Source: Plectonema radiosum NIES-515 | GTDB taxonomy: Bacteria; Cyanobacteriota; Cyanobacteriia; Cyanobacteriales; Nostocaceae | DNA length: 63,095 bases | Assembly: GCF_025753815.1 (NCBI RefSeq) | Contig: NZ_JAOWRF010000001.1 | Span: 1-63,095, forward strand | Direction: 5' to 3' | In this document: one piece after another, positions 53,653 through 62,480 of the stretch | Position numbering within the stretch: the first letter of the stretch is position 1 | Layout of the letters: each line of letters opens with the position of its first letter | Translations under genes and position numbers: made by a program | The notes under the pieces: generated by a model | What the model was told of the DNA's origin: nothing | Databases searched by the model: none | The model's input: the letters and a program-made list of their open reading frames with translations, nothing else

Positions 53653-54390
53653 ATGACTATTTCAGATTCTCTGCCAGATGAGCCAGAGGAACCCCACTCC
53701 CTTAAATCCCAAATCGAGGCTGATGAATTGTTAGACAAACAAGAGAATTTTAGCCGACAACAGTTAAAAGCTGATGCGCCTTTGCGAATGGTGGAAACGG
53801 CATTTTTAGCAAGTGCCTCTAGTTTGATTTGGTTTATTAACAACTACTTTCCCTTGGGACCAGTTTTGCGGATATTTTTTCCAGTGCCGATCGCTTTAGT
53901 TTATCTTCGTTGGGGCAACCGGGCAGCATGGATGGCAGCGGTAGTTTCCGGGTTACTGCTTTCGGTGTTGATGGGACCGGTTCGCAGTCTGCTGTTTGTC
54001 ATGCCTTTTGCCTTTATGGGGGTGCTTTTAGGGGCAACTTGGCATCGCCGCGTTCCCTGGATTGTTTCTATCACCTTGGGTACGCTGTTAGGTACTTTGG
54101 GGGTGTTTTTTCGGGTGTGGTTGTTGTCTGTGTTGTCGGGTGAAGACTTGTGGATTTATTTGATTAATCAGACGGCAGATTTTCTGGAGTGGTTATTTTT
54201 GAATCTGGGAATCTTGGCGACTCCTAGTGTATTTTTCATTCAAGTGGGAGCGATCGCCTTAATTATAATTAACAATTTTATTTATCTGTTCGTCGTTCAC
54301 CTAGCAGCATGGCTGTTATTAGATCGCCTCGGCAATCCAATCCCCCGTCCCCCACGCTGGGTGCAAGTTCTGATAGATTATGAAGGATAG
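53653..54390 (+). CDS. DUF2232 family membrane protein
   Basis: The 245-residue protein has a polar N-terminal 50 residues, then about six hydrophobic segments with FFPVPIALVYLRWGNRAAWMAAVVSGLLLSVLMGPVRSLLFVMPFAFMGVLLGATWHR, the YybS/DUF2232 pattern. The family is common in cyanobacteria. Its role is unknown, perhaps a transporter component. It is 67 bp from the Crp gene on the same strand. Confidence 0.82.
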   Translation: MTISDSLPDEPEEPHSLKSQIEADELLDKQENFSRQQLKADAPLRMVETAFLASASSLIWFINNYFPLGPVLRIFFPVPIALVYLRWGNRAAWMAAVVSGLLLSVLMGPVRSLLFVMPFAFMGVLLGATWHRRVPWIVSITLGTLLGTLGVFFRVWLLSVLSGEDLWIYLINQTADFLEWLFLNLGILATPSVFFIQVGAIALIIINNFIYLFVVHLAAWLLLDRLGNPIPRPPRWVQVLIDYEG

Positions 54391-54434
54391 TCACGAGTTA
54401 TGAGTGATCAGGAGCTTTCGTTATGAGTTGAAAA

Positions 54435-54533
54435 TTCCTAACTCCTAATTCCTAACTCCTAATTCCTAACTCCTAATTCCTAACTCCTAATTCCTAACTC
54501 CTAATTCCTAACTCCTAATTCCTAACTCCTAAC
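54435..54533. repeat. 14-bp tandem repeats ATTCCTAACTCCTA (about seven units)
   Basis: The unit ATTCCTAACTCCTA repeats without interruption up to 8 bases before the GTG of the next gene. Such repeats could change copy number and alter the leader of that gene. Confidence 0.9.
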
Positions 54534-54540
54534 TTTCCAA

Positions 54541-55698
54541 GTGATTCGCATTTATACCCAAATAGAACAAGGTGAAGCATGGATCGCACGTTATCGCGGT
54601 ACTTCAGCGATTTTTGCCTGTGTATTAGGATTTACGGAAACTTGTTTAATTCCGGGAATTTCCGCAGCCGGTCTGACTCCAGAGGATCGGAAATACACAG
54701 CAGTCGCTGATGCTGAGTTTTTATACTACGGTGCAGGACGAAAGCCCCAATATCCCCTACCACCTTTGGAGGCTGGGGCGTCACCTGTGCTGATTTCTCG
54801 CGCTGTAGTTGAAGCACTCCAGATTCCAGTTTATTTGTTTAATGCAGGCTTACCCCAGCCGCCTGCTGTACCAGTAATTGATTTGGGTGGTTCTCCGGCT
54901 AAGTGTTTAAGTCAAGGTGCAGCGATGGATTTAGCAACGGTAAATCATTTGTTAAAGCAAGGGCTGCTTTGGGGTGAACGGCTAAGTCAGAAAATTAAAG
55001 ATGGCTATTTAATTGTCGGTGAGTGCGTAGTCGGCGGAACCACAACCGCTCTAGCGATTTTAACTGGCTTGGGTATTGAAGCACTGGGCAAAGTCAACAG
55101 CAGCCATCCTGTTTGTAACCACACGCAAAAGTGGGCAGTGGTGCAGCAGGGGTTGGAGAGCACCAGGAGAGGGGAGGAGGGGAGGAGTGGGGGAAGCGTG
55201 GTGTGGGGGAAGATAGATCCGCTACAACTTGTCGCAGGGGTGGGAGATCCGATGCAGGTGGTGGTAGCGGGTATGGCTATTGCAGCGAGTCGGCATTGTG
55301 GTGTAATGCTAGCTGGGGGGACGCAAATGCTGGCGGTTTATGCTTTGATGAGTGCGATCGCTCAAGCTTATACTTTACCTTGGCGAAGTTCTTCAGTTGT
55401 CGTCGGTACAACTCGCTGGGTAGCAGAAGACCCCTCTGGCGCTACAGTTGAATTAGCTCAACTAATTAATAGAGGTGGGAAAACTCAAAATGATGTTTCC
55501 CCACCTCTACTTGCAACTCAATTAAGTTTTGCTGATTCTCGTTATTTCCAACTCCAAGCTTATGAGCAAGGTTTTGTCAAAGAAGGTATGGGTGCTGGTG
55601 GTGCTTGCATTGCTGCCCATATAAGCCAAGATTGGCGACAAAACCAATTTTTGGCAGCTATTGAAGCCCAACTCGAACGCTTGATCGTTAGTCGTTAG
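54541..55698 (+). CDS. CobT-like nicotinate-nucleotide phosphoribosyltransferase (TIGR00303 family)
   Basis: The 385-residue protein starts at GTG 54541 and shows the NaMN-dependent phosphoribosyltransferase pattern: ACVLGFTETCLIPGISAAGLTPEDRKYTAVADAEFL, VPVIDLGGSPAKCLSQGAAMD, LIVGECVVGGTTTALAILTGLGI and VMLAGGTQMLAVYALM. The family is thought to activate the lower-ligand base in cobalamin synthesis. Residues of about 206-224 (DNA 55157-55212) are a Gly/Arg-rich low-complexity insert that replaces a surface loop. No cobalamin riboswitch is visible; the leader is a tandem repeat. Confidence 0.9.
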   Translation: MIRIYTQIEQGEAWIARYRGTSAIFACVLGFTETCLIPGISAAGLTPEDRKYTAVADAEFLYYGAGRKPQYPLPPLEAGASPVLISRAVVEALQIPVYLFNAGLPQPPAVPVIDLGGSPAKCLSQGAAMDLATVNHLLKQGLLWGERLSQKIKDGYLIVGECVVGGTTTALAILTGLGIEALGKVNSSHPVCNHTQKWAVVQQGLESTRRGEEGRSGGSVVWGKIDPLQLVAGVGDPMQVVVAGMAIAASRHCGVMLAGGTQMLAVYALMSAIAQAYTLPWRSSSVVVGTTRWVAEDPSGATVELAQLINRGGKTQNDVSPPLLATQLSFADSRYFQLQAYEQGFVKEGMGAGGACIAAHISQDWRQNQFLAAIEAQLERLIVSR

Positions 55699-55800
55699 TT
55701 AAGAGTTATTGAACCAATAGGCATTTTCTTAAGGGGAAAAGCCCCATACTCAATGTCCCATGCCCAAACCATAGGAGTGATGTTTAATTTAACGACCTAC

Positions 55801-56175
55801 TTAATGAATTCTTTTGAGCAATAATTGTTCTTCCAAGGCAGCTATGCGATTATATGCGGCTGTTAATTGTGCCGTCAGGCGTTGGATTTGAATTTCTGGT
55901 GTTAAAAGCTTATCTCCGGCTTGCAGATTCATTTCTGGATAAATGCAGTCTGTCAATACATCCTTGTGTTCAAAATCTGAATTTAAACGAATTTGTCCTT
56001 TTAACTGGTAGCTCCCAGCCTTGTTATTTTCTAAATAATTATCTTTTGCCTCTATTCTTGCTAAAGAACACTCTGATACAGCTTGACAGACTTTACTATC
56101 AAGCTGCTCAATCACCTCATAGAGAGCATCGACTTTATTACCCAAACTTAGGATCTGCTTTTGTAATTGCTCCAT
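55801..56175 (-). CDS. Hypothetical coiled-coil protein
   Basis: The 124-residue protein begins MEQLQKQILSLGNKVDALYEVIEQLDSKV and ends LTAQLTAAYNRIAALEEQLL, two coiled-coil segments separated by a polar middle. No known domain is recognised. The ATG and coding quality look genuine, and the frame spans the gap between the CobT-like gene and psb34. The function is unknown. Confidence 0.6.
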   Translation of the reverse strand: MEQLQKQILSLGNKVDALYEVIEQLDSKVCQAVSECSLARIEAKDNYLENNKAGSYQLKGQIRLNSDFEHKDVLTDCIYPEMNLQAGDKLLTPEIQIQRLTAQLTAAYNRIAALEEQLLLKRIH

Positions 56176-56483
56176 TTGATACCCTTGTCCATATATTTTC
56201 TCTATATATACTATTCAATTTATTAAAAATTTTAACTATACTTATGAATTATTTAAGTATTCATATTTTCTGTTGAAAGGTGACATTTCAAACATTAAAC
56301 AGAAATAAGATTGAAATATTTATGCCGCCATCGCTAAACAGCTTTTGAGCTAATTGAAAACTCCACTCTCACTTCAAGGAAAAGATGAGTGGAAAAACCT
56401 ACAGTTATTACATCGACATTGCCATGATGAAAAAACTGCCAGTGATGGAAGTTTGAAGTCCGTTAATGACAAAAGGTAAACAC
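56176..56483. other. Gap with no recognised feature
   Basis: About 300 AT-rich bases between the coiled-coil gene and the next repeat show no credible frame or structure. They would contain the promoter of the minus-strand coiled-coil gene. Confidence 0.4.
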
Positions 56484-56666
56484 ATAGGACTTACGCACGC
56501 TCTCAAATAGGACATCATGTGTATGAACCGAATTTAGTCGTTCCAGGATGGATGACAATCACCAAAATATGGGTAGCGATCGCCAAAATCTCGTCAATAA
56601 ATCAGGTTTTAATGCCGGAAATTCATACTTCATATTTGGTATTTTCTGTCAATGCGTAAGTCCTAT
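56484..56666. mobile_element. MITE with ATAGGACTTACGCA inverted ends
   Basis: The left end ATAGGACTTACGCA matches perfectly the complement of the right end TGCGTAAGTCCTAT, 183 bp apart. No transposase is encoded, although an open frame crosses it by chance. A decayed relative lies at 34592-34708. Target duplications are not clear. Confidence 0.75.
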
Positions 56667-56710
56667 GAGCTTCAACACCCACGGTACAAAATCAAAAAAA
56701 CCGTTTCTTC

Positions 56711-56890
56711 TTAAGCCGCATTGGAAACAGAGAAGGCTACGAAAATCAAGCTCACAACCAAAACTGTCGCGGCAATTCCCAGAAAAATATAGTTGCGCTT
56801 TTGTCCGTTGTTGGGAGGTTCCGCTTGATATACCTTTGGTTCACGGGCAAAATTATTGAGACGACCGCCTTCTTCTGTTGTATATGGCAT
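56711..56890 (-). CDS. psb34: Photosystem II assembly protein Psb34 (Ssl1498-like)
   Basis: The 59-residue protein starts MPYTTEEGGRLNNFAREPKV, followed by YQAEPPNNGQKRNYIFLGIA and one membrane helix (IAATVLVVSLIFVAFSV). The conserved N-terminal MPYTTEEGGRLNNFA segment is characteristic of cyanobacterial Ssl1498/Psb34, which binds CP47 intermediates during photosystem II assembly. It is recognised from the sequence, although short. Opposite-strand frames here are shadows. Confidence 0.85.
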   Translation of the reverse strand: MPYTTEEGGRLNNFAREPKVYQAEPPNNGQKRNYIFLGIAATVLVVSLIFVAFSVSNAA

Positions 56891-57064
56891 GAATCGATTC
56901 CTTACTTCTGTTTATTTATCTAATTTTTGCATAAATTTCAGATTTTATTTTACATTTCAATACAAGTTTTTACATTTGTTAATAATTATTGAGATTGGAC
57001 TTATGAGTTTTGCATTTTTGTGGGGCAAGGGAAATTAATTTATCTCTCCCCAACCCAAGCGTCC

Positions 57065-59125
57065 CTAGCTAGTAATCGTCCCTTCAAGGGGTGAACTTGC
57101 ACTGGCATAATTTTTAATCGGCATTCTGCCGGCAAGGTATGCCAGACGACCAGCGTATGTAGCCATATTCATCGCCTGAGCCATTGCTGCGGGGTTTTGA
57201 GACAGGGCGATCGCGCTATTAATCAACAAAGCATCTGCGCCCATTTCCATCGCTTGCGCTGCCTCTGAAGGCGAGCCAATTCCCGCATCTACCACCACCG
57301 GTACACCAGCATTTTCAATAATGATCTGAATATTCGCCGTTGTTTTTAGCCCTTGTCCAGATCCAATCGGCGATGCTAAAGGCATTACAGTTGCACAGCC
57401 GACTTCTTCCAAACGTTTGGCTAACATGGGGTCAGCATTAATATAAGGCAACACAGCAAAACCTTCTTTCACCAGTTGTTCTGCTGCTTCTAGCGTCCCA
57501 ATCGGATCTGGAAGTAAATATTTCGCATCGGGTATCACTTCCAACTTGACAAAATTATTATCTTCTTGTCCTAAGAGCTTTGCCATTTCTCGTCCCAAAC
57601 GGGCAACACGAATGGCTTCTTCTGCCGTTTGACAACCTGCGGTATTCGGTAACATCCAGATTTTTGTCCAATCGAGTGCTTCCGCTAAATTTTCATGTCC
57701 GGGTGCTTTAGTTTGTACTCGTCGCACCGCCACAGTTACAATTTGGCAACCACTAGCGATGATACTTTGCTGCATTTCCTCAACGCTGCGATATTTACCG
57801 GTTCCCGTCATCAACCGAGATTGGAAAGTTTTGCCAGCAATTATCAGGGGTGAATCAAGAATGTCCGAGGAGGTGAGGGGGGGAGTGTCCGAGGGGGGGA
57901 GTGGGAAGTGGGTAAGCATTGAAGTGGTAGTAGATGACTTTGCCAGAAAGCGCGAATAGTTGAAATGAGTTAGCAGGGAGTCGGATTTTTGCTCACAAAT
58001 TAAATCGGCGATCAATGCGGCTGTTATCGGGGCAAGTAGAATCCCATTGCGAGAATGACCAGTAGCTAAAGTTAAATTTTTACAGTGACTGGTGCCAAGA
58101 ATAGGTAACTCATCGGGTGTAGCAGGGCGAAATCCCCACCAGAATTCCTCAATCGGATAATCTTGTAATTGCGGATATAGGCGGATAGCTGCTTGTAGTA
58201 AGTATTGAATGCCGGCTGGGGTGTTGTGGGGAGTGAAGCCAACATCTTCGCTGGTTGCGCCTATAATAATTCGGCGCTCACGAAGTGTGCCGTAGGTATC
58301 GCGCCTTGGTACGATATAAATATCTTGTCCATACAAAATCCGCTTTAAGGGCAAAACTGATGTAAATTCTGGCGATCGCAAACTCAGCATTTGCCCTTTT
58401 TTCGGACGCACGGGTAAGGGTAACAATTCGTTTGACCAGGCACCCCCGGCTAAAACATAGTGTTCAGCACGAATTACCCCAGAGTTAGTTTCTACGCCAA
58501 CAACCTCACCTTGCTGCTGCTCAATCGCTTCAACTGTAATGCCTTCTTTGAGTTCAACGCCGATGGACTCTGCTGCTGTCCACAATACCCGCGCTAAAGC
58601 TCGATTATCTACTTGTCCATCTTCAGGATACCACCACCCACCAACTACATCATCTCCCAATCTGGGCTGATATTGATGAATTGCTTCTTTATCTAACCAG
58701 TAAGCCTGAGAGGAGGAGGGGGAGAGGGGGGGAGTGGGGGAGAGGGGAGATGAAGAAGTAGGAATAATTCCTCCAAGGAGTCCCCCAAGTCGTCCCCCCA
58801 GTCTCCGGTCAAGAGTCAAGAGTCCCCCTTCCCCATAAATCGGTGCTAAAATGCCGCAAGACGAGTAACCAGTATTTAAGCCTGTAAGGTCTTCTAGTTT
58901 GCGTGTCCAGTCGGGATATAAACGACGCGATCGCCTACACAAAGACTGCATCGCGTCATTTGAGATGTTTTCGGCATCTGGTGCTAACATTCCAGCGGCT
59001 GCCTGGGTGGCGGCGGCGCTAAAGTCACGGCAAAGTACGGTAACATTGCTACTTCGCAATTTTAGTTCAATGGCGATCGCTAAACCAATAACGCCGCCAC
59101 CGATAATTAAAACATCATTATTCAT
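57065..59125 (-). CDS. thiO/thiG: Bifunctional glycine oxidase-thiazole synthase (ThiO-ThiG fusion)
   Basis: Residues 1-370 are a DAAO-type FAD oxidase: [27 protein letters not shown] and the late [22 protein letters not shown]. Residues of about 420-686 are Thi[73 protein letters not shown]-like [21 protein letters not shown] and [31 protein letters not shown]. Together they make the thiazole ring of thiamine. Such fusions are normal in cyanobacteria. A low-complexity insert (58709-58830) with RLGGRLGG and Ser/Pro repeats lies in the oxidase part. No TPP riboswitch is seen upstream. Confidence 0.95.
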   Translation of the reverse strand: MNNDVLIIGGGVIGLAIAIELKLRSSNVTVLCRDFSAAATQAAAGMLAPDAENISNDAMQSLCRRSRRLYPDWTRKLEDLTGLNTGYSSCGILAPIYGEGGLLTLDRRLGGRLGGLLGGIIPTSSSPLSPTPPLSPSSSQAYWLDKEAIHQYQPRLGDDVVGGWWYPEDGQVDNRALARVLWTAAESIGVELKEGITVEAIEQQQGEVVGVETNSGVIRAEHYVLAGGAWSNELLPLPVRPKKGQMLSLRSPEFTSVLPLKRILYGQDIYIVPRRDTYGTLRERRIIIGATSEDVGFTPHNTPAGIQYLLQAAIRLYPQLQDYPIEEFWWGFRPATPDELPILGTSHCKNLTLATGHSRNGILLAPITAALIADLICEQKSDSLLTHFNYSRFLAKSSTTTSMLTHFPLPPSDTPPLTSSDILDSPLIIAGKTFQSRLMTGTGKYRSVEEMQQSIIASGCQIVTVAVRRVQTKAPGHENLAEALDWTKIWMLPNTAGCQTAEEAIRVARLGREMAKLLGQEDNNFVKLEVIPDAKYLLPDPIGTLEAAEQLVKEGFAVLPYINADPMLAKRLEEVGCATVMPLASPIGSGQGLKTTANIQIIIENAGVPVVVDAGIGSPSEAAQAMEMGADALLINSAIALSQNPAAMAQAMNMATYAGRLAYLAGRMPIKNYASASSPLEGTITS

Positions 59126-59268
59126 AAGTTATTAAACATTAGTTATTAGTTCTTAGATACTAACAACTCATAACTCTGAACAAACACGGGGAATGGGGAC
59201 GCTTGGACGCTTGGACACCTGGAAAGAGTTATTACCGATGTCCAATTCCCAAATCTAATCGGTAGTTC

Positions 59269-59616
59269 TTACCATAAAGCGCGAACTGGTCCGCCGGAAT
59301 TTGTATCAGTTGATTGATTGTCCCCTGATTGACTATTTTCAGGGGTTGGGTCTGGAGTGTTATCTGTGTTTTGGTCTTGGGTATTATCGGTATTTGAGTC
59401 TTGAGTGTTATTTTGAGCAACGCTGTTGCGATTTCCGCCCTGATTTTTTGTATCAGTACTATTAACATTAATATTCGCTGGTAAGACTTGCGATCTACCC
59501 CTGACAGATGGAACGCTTGCATTTTGTCCACCCATAGGAAAGTTTACGCCTAATAATGTACCTAGCAAAATTGCCAAGCCTCCAGCCATAAGAATAAGCG
59601 GTGTCCATCTACCCAT
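59269..59616 (-). CDS. Small membrane-anchored Asn/Asp/Thr-rich protein
   Basis: The 115-residue protein starts at ATG 59616 with AGGAGA 7 bases before it. The N-terminus MGRWTPLILMAGGLAILLGTLLG is one membrane helix. The rest is low-complexity Asn/Asp/Gln/Thr/Ser (for example NTQDSNTDNTQDQNTDNTPD). It directly follows a broken ferredoxin gene. Similar proteins occur in cyanobacteria after that ferredoxin, but the function is unknown. Confidence 0.68.
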   Translation of the reverse strand: MGRWTPLILMAGGLAILLGTLLGVNFPMGGQNASVPSVRGRSQVLPANINVNSTDTKNQGGNRNSVAQNNTQDSNTDNTQDQNTDNTPDPTPENSQSGDNQSTDTNSGGPVRALW

Positions 59617-59630
59617 GTTTTTTCTCCTTT

Positions 59631-60063
59631 TTAACCTTCTGGTGTCCACACTATTTGAGAACCTTGTCCCCAAAACTCATCAAATTTTTTTACTTTCACA
59701 TTGCCGAAAACCTGAGTTTGGCTTTTCTTACGTGGGTTTGATGTAGGAGAATGGTAAGGCATGTGCGATCAAGAGCCGAACGTCACGCCAATTAGTCGGT
59801 GACACTTCTCCTTCTACTTTGACGGCACGAGTACCACAACTGCCAATGCCCCGACAGTTTATGAATAACGCGCTGCCATTGTAGAGGTCAATACCATTGT
59901 GAAGCAAAACTTTGCGTAAGTTTGCACTGCCATGTCTGACGACAAGTCGCTTCTCTTCTCCTGTCAAAGAGAAGCGGACGAGAGGCTTATCAACGAGACG
60001 CCTCTCGTTCGCCAACGCGTTTACGCATTTAATTGTTTTACCTTGAGCTAGTACCTTAGGCAT
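59631..60063 (-). pseudogene. Broken 2Fe-2S ferredoxin gene with repeat insertion and frameshift
   Basis: The start MPKVLAQGKTIKC, then SANLRKVLLHNGIDLYNGSA and FINCRGIGSCGT, match a conserved cyanobacterial 2Fe-2S protein. Between Cys13 and SANLR about 35 residues (NALANERRLVDKPLVRFSLTG...) are encoded by palindromic repeat DNA at about 59930-60030. The third cluster Cys is Arg (GSCGTRAV). After NWRD the frame leaves the family, while the expected tail (QVFGNVKV...FWGQGSQIVWTPEG) appears in another frame and ends at 59631. It is probably inactive. Confidence 0.75.
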
Positions 60064-60133
60064 TTAAATTTCCGAACTGGCTTTTTGTTGTATATTGGCA
60101 CATCGCTTTGAAAGTTGTCTCTATTCTACTTTT

Positions 60134-61849
60134 ATGACCGAAAATCCCTCACCCCCACTTTGGATCTATGACACCACGCTACGGGATGGCACTCAGCGTG
60201 AAGGGCTATCAGTGTCTATAGAAGATAAACTACGCATTGCTCGCAGGCTGGATCGCCTTGGTGTACCCTTTATTGAAGGGGGATGGCCTGGAGCAAATCC
60301 TAAGGATGTACAGTTTTTCTGGCAATTACAAGAAGATCCGCTGAAAGTTGCAGAAATTGTTGCATTTTGCTCGACCAGAAGACCAAACACCACTGCGGCA
60401 GATGAGCCAATGCTGCAAGCTATTCTTGCTGCTGGTACTCGCTGGGTGACAATTTTTGGTAAGTCTTGGGATTTACACGTCACAGAAGGTCTGAAAACAA
60501 GTTTAGCAGAAAATTTGGCGATGATTCGCGACACGATTGAGTATCTTCGCGCTTCTGGTCGTCGCGTTATATACGATGCGGAACACTGGTTTGATGGCTA
60601 CAAACACAATCGGGAATACGCTTTACAGACATTAGAGACAGCAGCTACCGCAGGTGCTGAATGGCTCGTCCTCTGCGATACTAATGGCGGAACTTTACCG
60701 CACGAAATTAGCCAAGTTGTCCAAGATGTGGTAAGGGAGAATGGGGCATGGGGCATGGGGCACGGGGCATGGGACACGGAAAAAATCTCTCATTCTCAAT
60801 TGTCAATGCCCATTGCCCATTGCCCATTGCCCCATGCCCAATTTTCAGTTCCCCAAATTGGCATTCACACTCATAATGATTCAGATACGGCAGTTGCTAA
60901 CGCTTTAGCGGCTGTGATGGCAGGGGCAAGGATGGTGCAAGGTACAATCAACGGCTATGGTGAACGCTGCGGCAACGCTAATTTGTGTTCTTTGATTCCC
61001 AATTTGCAACTCAAGCTCGGTTATAGCTGTATAGAAGAAAACCAGCTATCTCAAATTACAGAAGCGAGTCGCTTTGTCAGCGAAGTTGTGAATCTGGCAC
61101 CTGATGAACATGCTCCTTTTGTTGGGCGATCGGCATTTGCCCATAAAGGTGGTATCCATGTTTCAGCGGTAGAACGCAATCCCTTAACTTATGAACACAT
61201 TCAGCCAGAACAAATCGGTAATCGTCGTCGCATTGTCATTTCCGAACAAGCTGGACTCAGTAACGTTTTGGCAAAAGCCCGCACATTTGGACTTGAACTA
61301 GATAAGCAAAATCCACAAGCACGGCAAATTCTTCAACGCTTGAAGGATTTAGAGAGTGAAGGATATCAATTTGAGGCAGCGGAGGCAAGTTTTGAGTTGC
61401 TGATGCGCGAAGGTTTGGAAAAACGTCCTTTATTTTTTGAAATTAAAGGGTTTCAAGTACACTGTGACTTGGTGGAAGGAAAAGAATCTACCAGCGCTTT
61501 GGCAACTGTGAAAGTAACTGTCAACGGTAAGGATATTCTCGAAGCTGCTGAAGGTAACGGACCGGTTGCGGCTTTGGATGCGGGGTTACGCAAAGCTTTG
61601 GTGAACTTCTATCCGCAAATTGCCACTTTTGAATTGACAGATTATAAGGTGCGGATTCTCAACGGACATACGGGTACAGCGGCGAAAACCCGGGTTTTGG
61701 TAGAATCGCGCAATAGTCATCAACGTTGGACGACGGTAGGAGTTTCCACCAACATTCTGGAGGCTTCCTATCACGCGGTGGTGGAAGGTTTGGAATACGG
61801 TTTGTTATTGCATTCACAAGCTGAAGTCGCGCTGAATGCTTCTAGTTGA
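60134..61849 (+). CDS. cimA: Citramalate synthase (CimA, LeuA-like)
   Basis: The enzyme condenses pyruvate and acetyl-CoA to (R)-citramalate, a threonine-independent route to isoleucine. From ATG 60134 the protein has LWIYDTTLRDGTQREGLSVS, the HMGL-type active site, then FGKSWDLHV, DAEHWFDGYK, VLCDTNGGTLPHEI, IGIHTHNDSDTAVAN (metal His-x-His), and GTINGYGERCGNANL. The C-terminal half carries the regulatory LeuA dimer domain. A low-complexity insert (DNA 60738-60847, residues about 202-238, NGAWGMGHGAWD...) interrupts the barrel between VQDVVRE and VPQIGIH. The length of 571 residues is longer than usual for this reason. Confidence 0.93.
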   Translation: MTENPSPPLWIYDTTLRDGTQREGLSVSIEDKLRIARRLDRLGVPFIEGGWPGANPKDVQFFWQLQEDPLKVAEIVAFCSTRRPNTTAADEPMLQAILAAGTRWVTIFGKSWDLHVTEGLKTSLAENLAMIRDTIEYLRASGRRVIYDAEHWFDGYKHNREYALQTLETAATAGAEWLVLCDTNGGTLPHEISQVVQDVVRENGAWGMGHGAWDTEKISHSQLSMPIAHCPLPHAQFSVPQIGIHTHNDSDTAVANALAAVMAGARMVQGTINGYGERCGNANLCSLIPNLQLKLGYSCIEENQLSQITEASRFVSEVVNLAPDEHAPFVGRSAFAHKGGIHVSAVERNPLTYEHIQPEQIGNRRRIVISEQAGLSNVLAKARTFGLELDKQNPQARQILQRLKDLESEGYQFEAAEASFELLMREGLEKRPLFFEIKGFQVHCDLVEGKESTSALATVKVTVNGKDILEAAEGNGPVAALDAGLRKALVNFYPQIATFELTDYKVRILNGHTGTAAKTRVLVESRNSHQRWTTVGVSTNILEASYHAVVEGLEYGLLLHSQAEVALNASS

Positions 61850-61866
61850 GGGTATTAGTTTTCTTT

Positions 61867-61900
61867 GTAGTCGGCGCTTCAGCGCTGAAGCGCTTACTAC
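61867..61900. repeat. GTAGTCGGCGCTTCAGCGCTGAAGC palindrome, second copy
   Basis: GTAGTCGGCGCTTCAGCGC and its complement GCGCTGAAGCGCTTACTAC form a strong hairpin just after the cimA stop. It matches 10031-10064. It could serve as terminator. Confidence 0.78.
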
Positions 61901-62086
61901 GAATTATCACATAAATTTCTGAGTTTTATTCCAGCTTTACAGTCGCTAAATTGCCAATCCCAGACAAACATTCAACACTCCCATACCCACGGCAGGAAAA
62001 AGGCAATTTAGGAAAAAGCGTACCATAGCGACAGCCTGACGATTAAAATCTTTAAGAACGGTGAAGAAATCGGCAAGCGCTATCTT

Positions 62087-62320
62087 TTATGAGATAGTTT
62101 CCCAAGCTTGAGCGACCACTTGACTCAACCAGCGTCGTTGTTGCTTATCCAGCATTTGGTCATCTGCTAACACTTGAGCTGTTAATTCTTCCAAAGATTG
62201 ACCTTGAGAGCGGACAATTTTAATTACTCCGGCGATCGCAGCTGCAACTAATTCTTCATCAACGGGGTTTTGTTGTAAGTTAACAATTTCTTGGGGACTG
62301 TGTGGGATGGGATAATTCAT
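62087..62320 (-). CDS. Small conserved cyanobacterial hypothetical protein
   Basis: The 77-residue, mostly helical, acidic protein reads MNYPIPHSPQEIVNLQQNPVDEELVAAAIAGVIKIVRSQGQSLEELTAQVLADDQMLDKQQRRWLSQVVAQAWETIS in outline: a short Pro-containing start and three helices. I recognise no domain. Codon use and length suggest a real gene. The function is unknown. A frame of 26 codons downstream (61946-62026) is not called. Confidence 0.65.
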   Translation of the reverse strand: MNYPIPHSPQEIVNLQQNPVDEELVAAAIAGVIKIVRSQGQSLEELTAQVLADDQMLDKQQRRWLSQVVAQAWETIS

Positions 62321-62480
62321 GGCGTGCGTTTACAGATAATTACAAAATGAAGAACGAATTTGACAACCTATTAAAGTTTCTTCACTGAATCTTTATTCGA
62401 CCGATAGGGCGGAGTTTACCTTAATTGCTCGCTTTGTTAAATCTGTCTTAATGAGTAGATTCACCGGAAATGTCAGGAAA

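Noticed and set aside
54391-54540. Cobalamin riboswitch before the CobT-like gene
   Set aside because: The leader is only tandem repeats; no B12-box-like sequence is seen.
56548-56859. 103-codon frame on the plus strand
   Set aside because: It crosses a MITE and the antisense of psb34 and resembles no protein.
59126-59268. TPP riboswitch before thiO-thiG
   Set aside because: No CTGAGA or ACCTGATC-type conserved segments are visible.
61946-62026. 26-codon hydrophobic frame on the minus strand (MVRFFLNCLFPAV...)
   Set aside because: It lies in the same frame just after the 77-residue gene, is very short, and has no recognised relative. It may be a remnant but cannot be supported as a gene.
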